From Allobosea sp. CRIB-10 (GTDB lineage: Bacteria > Pseudomonadota > Alphaproteobacteria > Rhizobiales > Beijerinckiaceae): a DNA stretch of 64,000 nucleotides. The stretch is from the NCBI RefSeq assembly GCF_900112185.1, contig NZ_FOKP01000011.1:105749-169748 (forward strand), written 5' to 3'. Both the position numbers and the translations under genes were made by a program. Shown here in pieces: positions 57,341 through 64,000 of this stretch; positions within the stretch are counted from its first letter, which is position 1, and each line of letters begins with the position of its first letter. The notes under the pieces were generated by a model that worked only from the letters and a program-made list of their open reading frames with translations, had not been told where the DNA came from and ran no database searches.

Positions 57341-57562
57341 TCAGTCGTCCTTCTCGAGCTCGCTGTGCGATTTCAGCGCGTAGCCGCCGCGCGGCTGCGT
57401 CACCAGATAGGCCGGGTTGTCCGGCGAGGCGTTGCGCCGGACTTCCGTGCCCTTGATCGTGCGGGTGACCGGTTCGGTGAAGACCTGCTCGACGCGGCCT
57501 TTGGCGGTATGGGCGCCCCAGCGCCAACTCACATTCGTGCCGGGCTTCAATGTCGTCGTCAC
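57341..57562 (-). CDS. DUF2945 (hypervirulence-associated TUDOR-like) protein
   Basis: This 73-residue protein follows the DUF2945 pattern: KPGTNVSWRWGAHTAKGRVEQVF, TRTIKGTEVRRNASPDNPAYLV, then HSELEK. It has a small SH3-like beta-barrel fold. The cellular role is unknown. Confidence 0.82.
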   Translation of the reverse strand: MTTTLKPGTNVSWRWGAHTAKGRVEQVFTEPVTRTIKGTEVRRNASPDNPAYLVTQPRGGYALKSHSELEKDD

Positions 57563-57636
57563 GTCGTCGCTCCGTGCTCCGTTGGTGAAAACGCCGCGGC
57601 CATGATTTGGTTTCGACCAGAAGCAGGGAGGTCAAG

Positions 57637-58083
57637 ATGCGACGGAGCGGTTTTGTCGGCGGCGCGCTCGCGCTGCTTCTCTCGCTCGGTGCGGCGCAGG
57701 CCGTCGGCCCCGACTGGACCTATCTCGACGAGGATCCCGATTATCGCCAGGCACGGCGCTGGATCGAGGAGAAGAACTACGAACCGGCGATCGAGAAGCT
57801 GATGGCCCTGCTGAAGAGCCAGCCGGATTCGCCGGTGCTGCTCAACTGGATCGCCTTCTCGCAGCGCAAGCTGAAGAACTATCCGGCCTCCAAGCAGTTC
57901 TACGACGCAGCGCTGCTGCGCGACCCGACCTATCTGCCGGCGCTGGAATAGGGCGAATGGTTCATCGAGACCGGCGACATGGCCTCGGCCAAGGCCAATC
58001 TGGAAAAACTCGCCAAGCTCTGCGGCCGTTGCCACGAGTGGCAGGATCTCGACGAGGCGATCCGCAGGGCGGAAGGCAAATAG
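57637..58083 (+). pseudogene. TPR-repeat exported protein interrupted by an in-frame amber codon
   Basis: The ATG at 57637 follows AGGGAGG. A signal peptide (LALLLSLGAAQA) is followed by TPR-like helices (YEPAIEKLMALLKSQPDSPVLLNWIAFSQRKL, YPASKQFYDAALLRDPTYLPALE). A TAG at 57949-57951 then ends the frame after 104 residues. The same frame continues for 43 codons (GEWFIETGDMASAKANLEKLAKLC, CHEWQDLDEAIRRAEGK) to a TAG at 58081. The continuation is typical of this TPR family. Loss of three bases converting TAC-CAG into TAG would explain it. Without the break the product would be about 147 residues. Confidence 0.75.
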
Positions 58084-58174
58084 CGCCGTCACGCAAGCGT
58101 CACGGCGCTGTCGCGCGACTGCAAACTGCGGACGCGAAGCGGGGCCGTCCCGCTCTTCCCAACCGGAGTGTCCC

Positions 58175-59545
58175 ATGCGTCTGCGCCTCGCCGCCGCCCT
58201 GCTTCTGTCGTCCACCATGCTCGCCGGCGCGCAGGATGCGCCGCAAGGAGCTCCGAAAGAGTTCCCGGCCAAGCTGCTCGGCCATGCCCTGCTGCCGGCC
58301 AACACCATCATCCCGGCCCCGGCCGATGCGCCGGCCGACCTCAAGGTCTCCGGCAAGTTCACCACGCCGGGCAAGCGCGTCGAGCAGGCCGGCTCGGTGA
58401 TGGGCACCTCGGGCGGCCGCCCGACCGGGCTGTCCACCCCCTTCGCCGGCCAGCCGGTGCAGGGCTTCTCCGGCATCCGTTCGCTCGGCAATGGCGAGTT
58501 CCTGGTGCTGACCGACAATGGCTTCGGCGCCAAGGCGAACTCGCCGGACGCGATGCTGTTCTTCCACCGCCTCAAGGCTGATTTCGAGGGCGGCAAGATC
58601 GAGCGCACCGCGACCACCTTCCTGCACGATCCCGACAAGAAGGTGCCGTTCCGCATCGCCAACGAGGGCACCGAGAAGCGCTACCTGACCGGCGCCGACT
58701 TCGACCCGGAATCGATCCAGCCGATCGGCGGCAAGTTCTGGATCGGCGACGAGTTCGGCCCCTATCTGATCCGCGTCGACGCCACCGGCAAGGTCGAGGC
58801 CGTGTTCGAGACCACCGTCGACGGCAAGCCGGCCCGCTCGCCCGACCATTACGCCGTGACCACGCCGGGCGCGCCGAACCTGCCGGTCGAGTTCAATGTC
58901 CGCCGCTCCAAGGGCTATGAGGGCATGGCGCAGTCGCCGGACGGCCGCTTCCTCTACCCGCTGCTGGAAGGCCCGCTCTGGAACGCCGAGACCAAGGGCA
59001 ATGAAGAGGTCGACGGCAAGGAAGTGCTGCGTATCCTCGAATTCGACGTCCAGGCCGAAAAGTGGACCGGCCGCTCCTGGTTCTTCCCGCTGGAGCAGAA
59101 GGGCCTCGCCATCGGCGACTTCAACATGATCGACGCCACGACCGCGCTGATCATCGAGCGGGACAACGGCGAAGGCACCGCCGACAAGGCCTGCGCCGCC
59201 GGCCAGAAGGGCCCAGACTGCTTCCACGACCTCGCCAAGTTCAAGCGCATCGTCAAGATCGAGATGACCGACGCCAATGTCGGCAAGAGCGTGCACAAGG
59301 TCGGCTATATCGACCTGATGAAGATTGCCGATCCCGACAAGAAGGCCAAGCAGGGCGCGATCGACGGCGTGCTGCCCTTCCCGTTCTTCACCATCGAGAA
59401 CGTCGATGTGGTCGATCTCGCGGGCGGCATCATCGTCGTCGGCAACGACAACAACCTGCCGTTCTCATCGTCGCGCGATCCGAAGAAGGCGGATGACAAC
59501 GAGCTGGTGCTGCTCTCGGTCAAGGAACTGCTCGCGGCCAAGTGA
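58175..59545 (+). CDS. Esterase-like phytase family protein (PF13449 type)
   Basis: This 456-residue exported protein has a signal peptide (about 1-20, AGA-Q). The body is a beta-propeller-like repeat with GIRSLGNGEFLVLTDNGFGAKANSPDAMLFFHRL, ESIQPIGGKFWIGDEFGPYLIRVDATGK and NKGNEEVDGKEVLRILEFD-type segments. The Asp-rich loops are those expected to bind calcium. Family members are described as esterase-like phytases. The substrate is unknown here. A strong terminator follows. Confidence 0.87.
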   Translation: MRLRLAAALLLSSTMLAGAQDAPQGAPKEFPAKLLGHALLPANTIIPAPADAPADLKVSGKFTTPGKRVEQAGSVMGTSGGRPTGLSTPFAGQPVQGFSGIRSLGNGEFLVLTDNGFGAKANSPDAMLFFHRLKADFEGGKIERTATTFLHDPDKKVPFRIANEGTEKRYLTGADFDPESIQPIGGKFWIGDEFGPYLIRVDATGKVEAVFETTVDGKPARSPDHYAVTTPGAPNLPVEFNVRRSKGYEGMAQSPDGRFLYPLLEGPLWNAETKGNEEVDGKEVLRILEFDVQAEKWTGRSWFFPLEQKGLAIGDFNMIDATTALIIERDNGEGTADKACAAGQKGPDCFHDLAKFKRIVKIEMTDANVGKSVHKVGYIDLMKIADPDKKAKQGAIDGVLPFPFFTIENVDVVDLAGGIIVVGNDNNLPFSSSRDPKKADDNELVLLSVKELLAAK

Positions 59546-59581
59546 GCGGCGAGCCTGGGCCGAATTGCGCCGACAATCCCG

Positions 59582-59610
59582 ACCCCTCTCCTCGCAGGAG
59601 AGGGGTTTTT
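59582..59610 (+). terminator. Rho-independent terminator after the phytase-like gene
   Basis: CCCCTCTCC and GGAGAGGGG flank a five-base tcgca loop, followed by TTTTTC. It lies between two convergent genes. Confidence 0.85.
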
Positions 59611-59626
59611 CATGACGGTTCGGCGC

Positions 59627-62600
59627 TCAGTGGCCCGCCTTGCGTGCCCGCGCGATCGCATTCTCGATGCCGCCCCAGGCCGGTTTATCCGGTGCGAAGC
59701 GGCCACGCAGATAGGCGGCGAGCTCGGCGAGCTGGCGATCGTCGAACGCGGTCGCGAAGGACGGCATCGAGCCGATGCCGTGCTGGCCGCCTTCGAGCAG
59801 CATGTTGACGAGGTTGGCCGGGGTCGCGGCATGGAGCTTGGACGAGAGGCCTAGCATCGGGCCTGCATTGAGCAGCGGCGCGGCGCGGCCGGTCTCGTGG
59901 CAGGCGGCGCAGGCGCCCTCATAGAGCCGCGCGACCGGCGAGGTCGCGGGATTGGTGGCCCGCGCCGTCTGCTGTTCGATACGCGCCGCCACCGCTTCGG
60001 CCTCGGCTGCGGGAAGAGGCTCGCTGAGGGAAGCCAGATAGGTCGCCATCGCCCGGATATCGGTGTCGGGCAGCTCCCTGAGCTCGGCGATCACTGGCGC
60101 CATCGGTCCCGCAGCTGCCCCGTGATGCCGGGAGGTACCGGTCTTGAGATAGGCATAAAGCTCGGCCTCGCTCCACGGGATCGGTCCGGCCGAGAGCTTG
60201 GTCAACGCCGGCGCCTCCCAGCCTTCCGCCTCGCCGCCGGCGAGATAGGCGCTGCCGCCCTTCTCGGCGCCGAGTGCGTTGCGCGGCGTGTGGCAGGCGC
60301 CGCAATGGCCGAGCCCGTCGACGAGATAGCGTCCGCGATTCCACTCGGCCGAGCGGGCGGTATCGGGCTTCAGCTCACCGCCACGGTTGAACAGCAGGTT
60401 CCAGCCGGCCAGCAGCGGGCGCAGATTGAACGGGAAGGTGAGCTTGCTCGGCTCGTTCTCCTGCCGTACCGCCGGCTGCGACATGAGGAAGGCATAGAGC
60501 GCCTGCAGATCGGCTTCGCTCGCCTTGGCGAAGCTCGGATAGGGGAAGGCGGGGTAGAGCTGGCGGCCGTCGCGGTGCAGGCCGGCGCGCATCGCCCGCT
60601 CGAAAGCGGCATAGGACCAGCTGCCGATGCCGGTTTCGACATCGGGCGTAATGTTGGTGGTCATCACCGTGCCGAACGGCGTCGGCAACCTAAGCCCGCC
60701 GGCATAGGGCACGCCGTCCTTGGCCGTATGGCAGGTGGCGCAGGCGCCCAGCGCCGCGAGCTGGCGGCCACGCTCGATCGTCGCCGCCGACCAGGTCGAC
60801 GGGTCCGGCCGGGCGATCGGGGCGATCGACGGTGCGAAGGCGAGCGAGACCGCGGCGAAGGTCGCGGCGCCGGCCACGGCCGCGCGGAGCTTGCTCCACC
60901 AGGGCAGGCGCCTGGCCGGCACGCGCGGCGGCGGTTTCAATAATGGCGTGCCGTTGAGGCCGGCGAGCACGCGCTCGGGCGTCAGCGGCAATTCGCGGAA
61001 GCGGACACCGGTCGCGTCATAGACGGCGTTGACGATCGCCGCGGCGCTCGGGACCGAGGCCGACTCGCCCGCTCCCATCGGCGGCAGATGCTGGCGATCC
61101 ATCAGCATGATGTCGATCGCCGGCAATTCAGGGAAGGTCAGCACCGGATAGGAGCCCCAGTCGCGGCTGGCGACGGCTGTCGTCTGCGAGAACGTCACCT
61201 CCTCGCGCAGCACCCGGCTGGTCGATTGCAGGACATTGCCGTGGATCTGATGGGTCACCCCGGCGGGGTTGACCATCATGCCGGTGTCCTGGCCGACGGT
61301 GACGCGATTGACCGTGACCTCGCCGGTCGTGCGATTGACCGCGACATCGGCGACCCAGGCGGCCCAGGCCGCGCCGACGCCCGGCCAGCTGCCATGGACA
61401 TAGCGCGCCTGGGCGAAGCCGCGACCACGCATGATGTCGCCGTCCTGCTCCATGCGCGGCCCGACATGCGGCTGCCAGTTCGCCCGCTCGGCGGTGGCGC
61501 GGGTCAGCTCGGCGGCGCGCTCATCATTGATATGGCGCAGGCGGAATTCGACCGGATCGACCCCGGCCGCATGCGCGAGCTCGTCGATATAGCTCTCATG
61601 GGCGAAGACGTTCGGCATGGCCGAGACGCCGCGCAGCCAGGACGCGCGCACGATCGGCGGCATGTCGTAGGCCGTCAGCCGCATGTTTTCGTAAGTGTAG
61701 GACGGCAGCGCGGTGCGGTCGCCCATCCTGAGCGTCGCCGGCTGGTTCGGGATGCGGCCGGTCAGCAGCAGCGCCAGCGTCGGGGCAGCGTTGGACGGGT
61801 ACCAGGTGTGGAAGTCGTAGGCCTTCAGCGAGCCGCCCGGCCCGAGCCCGCCCTTGATGTCGATCAGCTGGGCCGCGCCTTTCGGCTCCCAGAGATGCTC
61901 CTGCTCGCGGGTGAGCTGGACCCGAACCGGCGCGCCGACCGCGCGCGACAGCAGCACCGCGTCGGCGACGACGTCGTCGGCGCAATTGCGGCCATAGCAG
62001 CCGGCGGCCTCGAAGCGGATGACGTCGATCCGCTCCTTCGGCAGGCCGGTGAGCACGGCGAGGTCGTTCTGCAGCGGATAGGGGTTCTGGCTGCCGGTCC
62101 AGACGGTGATGCGGTCCGCGCGCACATCGGCGACGGCGCAGGACGGGCCGATCGAGCCATGCATGTGGTAGGGCCAGACATAGGTCCGGTCGAGGCGCGT
62201 CTCCAGGTTCTCAAGCGCCGCGTCGACGTCGCCCTCCTCCGCGAGAAGCCTCGGCGTCGAGGGATGGGTGCGCAGCGCCTGGCCGAGATCGGAGAGGTCA
62301 GGCGGGGTGAACTCGCGCCATTGCGCCTTCAGCTTGAGCGCGGCTTCCGCTGCCCATTCCTCGCGCTCGGCGACGATGCCGATGAAGTCGCCCTCTACCA
62401 CAAGAGCGCAGATACCGGGCACATCGGCGATCGAGGCGCGATCGACGCCGATCAGGCTCCTGCCGACGAAATCGCCGGCATCCATGCCGGCATAGGGCGG
62501 GCGCACTACCCGGCCATGCAGCATGCCGGGCACGCGGACATCGTGGACGTAAGCGAAGCTGCCGGTGACCTTGGCGGGGATGTCGACGCGGGCGACCGAA

Positions 62601-63151
62601 CGGCCGACGAGCTTGTGATGGTCGACCTGTTTGAACTCAGCGCTCCCGGCCAGCGGCAGCAGGATGCGCTCATTGGCGAGCAGCGTATCGAGCGCGATCG
62701 CTTGGGCCGTCTCGCCCTTGCGCGAGATCACGCCGTCGCTGAGCGCGATCACGTCCTCGCCGCAGCTCAGCGCCGCAGCTGCAAGACTTATCAGTCTGGC
62801 GCGGATTTGCGTCGCCGCGATCCTGATCGCGAGCGAGGTGACCTGGATCGTCTCGCTGGCGATGGTCGCGCCCTGATCGGGCGTATCGGCGGTGTCGCCG
62901 AGCACCATCTCGACCGATTCGAAGGGGAAATCGAGCTCCTCCGCCACCATCTGCGCCAGCGCGGTGCGGATGCCGGTGCCGAGATCAACATGGCCGTTGA
63001 AGGCGAGGACGCGGCCCTCCGCCGTGAGGCAGACATGCAGGTCGAGCCCGTCCTCGGGCGCGGCGTCGGCAGTTGCCCCCTTGCGCGGCGCGACCACGCC
63101 GATCACCCCGGCGCGCTTCAACAGTGCCTTGCGGGACAGGGGCTCGCTCAT
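59627..63151 (-). CDS. Molybdenum hydroxylase large subunit fused to a three-haem cytochrome c domain (NicB-like)
   Basis: This 1174-residue protein has residues 1-750 as an aldehyde/xanthine-dehydrogenase-like molybdopterin-binding subunit (GHVDLGTGIRTALAQMVAEEL, GDTADTPDQGATIASETIQ, GCYGRNCADDVVADAVLL near the Moco site, PPMGAGESASVPSAAAIVNAV). A single membrane segment follows (AAVAGAATFAAVSLAFAP, about 760-778). Then come three CxxCH haem sites: CATCH 804-808, CGACH 950-954 and CAACH 1081-1085. Electrons would pass from substrate through the partner 2Fe-2S subunit to the haems and on to the respiratory chain. Nicotinate dehydrogenase and related isoquinoline oxidoreductases have this plan. 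The substrate is not determined. Confidence 0.87.
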   Translation of the reverse strand: MSEPLSRKALLKRAGVIGVVAPRKGATADAAPEDGLDLHVCLTAEGRVLAFNGHVDLGTGIRTALAQMVAEELDFPFESVEMVLGDTADTPDQGATIASETIQVTSLAIRIAATQIRARLISLAAAALSCGEDVIALSDGVISRKGETAQAIALDTLLANERILLPLAGSAEFKQVDHHKLVGRSVARVDIPAKVTGSFAYVHDVRVPGMLHGRVVRPPYAGMDAGDFVGRSLIGVDRASIADVPGICALVVEGDFIGIVAEREEWAAEAALKLKAQWREFTPPDLSDLGQALRTHPSTPRLLAEEGDVDAALENLETRLDRTYVWPYHMHGSIGPSCAVADVRADRITVWTGSQNPYPLQNDLAVLTGLPKERIDVIRFEAAGCYGRNCADDVVADAVLLSRAVGAPVRVQLTREQEHLWEPKGAAQLIDIKGGLGPGGSLKAYDFHTWYPSNAAPTLALLLTGRIPNQPATLRMGDRTALPSYTYENMRLTAYDMPPIVRASWLRGVSAMPNVFAHESYIDELAHAAGVDPVEFRLRHINDERAAELTRATAERANWQPHVGPRMEQDGDIMRGRGFAQARYVHGSWPGVGAAWAAWVADVAVNRTTGEVTVNRVTVGQDTGMMVNPAGVTHQIHGNVLQSTSRVLREEVTFSQTTAVASRDWGSYPVLTFPELPAIDIMLMDRQHLPPMGAGESASVPSAAAIVNAVYDATGVRFRELPLTPERVLAGLNGTPLLKPPPRVPARRLPWWSKLRAAVAGAATFAAVSLAFAPSIAPIARPDPSTWSAATIERGRQLAALGACATCHTAKDGVPYAGGLRLPTPFGTVMTTNITPDVETGIGSWSYAAFERAMRAGLHRDGRQLYPAFPYPSFAKASEADLQALYAFLMSQPAVRQENEPSKLTFPFNLRPLLAGWNLLFNRGGELKPDTARSAEWNRGRYLVDGLGHCGACHTPRNALGAEKGGSAYLAGGEAEGWEAPALTKLSAGPIPWSEAELYAYLKTGTSRHHGAAAGPMAPVIAELRELPDTDIRAMATYLASLSEPLPAAEAEAVAARIEQQTARATNPATSPVARLYEGACAACHETGRAAPLLNAGPMLGLSSKLHAATPANLVNMLLEGGQHGIGSMPSFATAFDDRQLAELAAYLRGRFAPDKPAWGGIENAIARARKAGH

Positions 63152-63639
63152 GACGCCGCCGCGTCCTGCCGGCCGCGCTCGGCGGCAAGCAGGACCGCCT
63201 TGACGATCTCGACATGGGTGCCGCAGCGACAGAGATTATGCCGCAGCGCCTCGCGCACCTCCGCCTCGCTCGGACCGGGCTGCGCGTCGAGGAAGGCTTT
63301 CGCGGTCATCACCATGCCGGAGATGCAGTAGCCGCATTGTGCCGCCTGCGCGTCGATGAAGGCCTGCTGGAGCGGATGCGGGGCATCGACGCTGCCGAGG
63401 CCTTCGAGCGTGACGATCTCGCGGCCCTCAGCCAACCTGACCGGCAAGGCGCAGGCCCGCGCCGCCTGCCCGTCGACCAGCACGGTGCAGGCGCCGCATT
63501 CGCCGAGGCCGCAGCCGAATTTCGGGCTGTTGAGCGCGAGGTCGTTGCGCAGGAAGAACAGCAGCGGCGTCTGGGCTTCGCCCGCGACCTCATGGCTCGC
63601 GCCGTTGACGCGAAGCGAAAAACGCGTCGCCGTCCTCAT
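63148..63639 (-). CDS. 2Fe-2S subunit of molybdenum hydroxylase (NicA-like)
   Basis: This 163-residue protein binds two iron-sulfur clusters: the plant-type site GCGLGECGACTVLVDGQAARAC and the second site QCGYC with LCRCGTH. It is the small electron-transfer partner of the large subunit, whose ATG overlaps its stop. No FAD subunit is present, as in the two-component NicA/NicB type where cytochrome c is the acceptor. The start at 63639 is chosen because upstream sequence has poor coding character. A palindromic operator candidate lies 60 bases upstream. Confidence 0.88.
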   Translation of the reverse strand: MRTATRFSLRVNGASHEVAGEAQTPLLFFLRNDLALNSPKFGCGLGECGACTVLVDGQAARACALPVRLAEGREIVTLEGLGSVDAPHPLQQAFIDAQAAQCGYCISGMVMTAKAFLDAQPGPSEAEVREALRHNLCRCGTHVEIVKAVLLAAERGRQDAAAS

Positions 63640-64000
63640 GGCTCGCCCAAGCGGGGCGAGGCGCGCCTGATCGTCCTGATCGTCACGGCCACCGAGATCG
63701 TTCGTATACGAATGAGAATAAGGATAAATCGGAGTGCGCTGCAAGCGGGATTTCTGCGTGAAGGCACGTCGTACCGTAGCAACGCGACCTAAGCGAGAAA
63801 GGCGCGGGGAACCCTCTCCTGCAGGAGAGGGCAGGGTGAGGTGTAGGCCGTCTACCAGTTCGGCGAGCGCTCACCGCGCGGTCGGGTTCAGGCCAACGTT
63901 TACAGTCCGAACACCTTGTAACTCTCATTTTGCCTCATCTGCTATACCAGCGGTTGCGGTGGCAGGTGGAAGACCGACAGCCCTGAGGGACACCAAGCCC
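63640..64000. other. Upstream region of the molybdenum hydroxylase operon and window edge
   Basis: It holds a 12-base palindrome at 63701-63712 and a short hairpin cctctcctgcaggagagg near 63809. A TGCTATACC near 63943 could be an outward-facing -10 element for a gene beyond the window. ORFs through it look like noncoding shadow. Confidence 0.5.
63701..63712. promoter_or_regulatory. Perfect 12-bp palindrome, candidate operator
   Basis: TTCGTATACGAA is a perfect inverted repeat about 60 bases before the start of the 2Fe-2S subunit gene. It resembles binding sites of TetR- or GntR-type repressors. No regulator gene is present in the window beside it. Confidence 0.45.

Noticed and set aside
57949..57951. 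Amber codon as programmed recoding (for example pyrrolysine)
   Set aside because: No recoding element or pyrrolysine genes seen; a small deletion or sequencing error explains it more simply.

Overview
The window is 64 kb of GC-rich chromosomal DNA. Codon use, gene families (LIV, peptide and ugp ABC transporters, a ThiC-O-S-G-F-M-E thiamine operon, a SAM-II riboswitch, a MetNIQ importer) and the style of dispersed intergenic palindromes point to an alphaproteobacterium of the order Hyphomicrobiales, perhaps near Bosea. That placement is an inference from the sequence and no database was searched. No rRNA, tRNA, CRISPR array or complete insertion sequence was seen. Nearly all genes have intact high-GC frames. 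The clear exception is one AT-rich gene at 49.7-51.0 kb.

Layout. 0-5 kb: a DMT-family exporter cut by the window edge, an AbrB-family membrane protein, and a divergent pair of exopolysaccharide enzymes (WecG/TagA-type and WcaJ-type). 4.6-9.3 kb: an SDR, an allantoate/carbamoyl amidohydrolase and several small uncharacterised proteins. 9.4-12.8 kb: a methionine importer (metN-metI-metQ) behind a sigma70-like promoter, a SAM-II riboswitch and a tiny ORF ending in three consecutive cysteines. 13-19.9 kb (minus strand): a branched-chain-type ABC transporter with a fused LivH-LivM permease, downstream of phosphonoacetaldehyde hydrolase and an FAD oxidoreductase of the kind found with phosphonate catabolism. 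20-30.5 kb: SDR, ketopantoate-reductase-like and isoaspartyl-peptidase-like genes, then a peptide-type ABC transporter with a fused double ATPase, a MarR-type regulator, a creatininase-family amidohydrolase and a polysaccharide-deacetylase-family hydrolase. This looks like a scavenging module for amide-containing compounds.

30.7-33.4 kb: an OmpA-family protein with a very long Pro/Ala/Gln-rich segment and two small proteins. 33.5-40 kb: a TPP riboswitch followed by thiC-thiO-thiS-thiG-thiF-thiM-thiE, which makes the thiazole and pyrimidine moieties and joins them. 40-43 kb (minus): trans-3-hydroxy-L-proline dehydratase, a PfkB-type sugar kinase and a fumarylacetoacetate-hydrolase-family enzyme. 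43.4-48.9 kb: a ugpBA-x-creatininase-ugpEC operon.

48.9-57.3 kb is the most accessory-looking part. It holds a 0.76 kb structured noncoding stretch, an AT-rich standalone RelA/SpoT-domain gene (a candidate alarmone-type toxin or defence protein), uvrB, and a single-polypeptide MmeI-like restriction-modification enzyme. The last 7 kb holds a DUF2945 protein, a TPR gene interrupted by an amber codon, a phytase-like esterase, and a two-subunit molybdenum hydroxylase whose large subunit is fused to a three-haem cytochrome c domain.

The observations most worth following up are the RelA/SpoT island beside uvrB and the MmeI-like gene, the tandem SAM-II riboswitch plus Cys-Cys-Cys leader ahead of metNIQ, the possible aminoethylphosphonate uptake and catabolism unit, and the two creatininase-family genes each embedded in an ABC-transporter locus.
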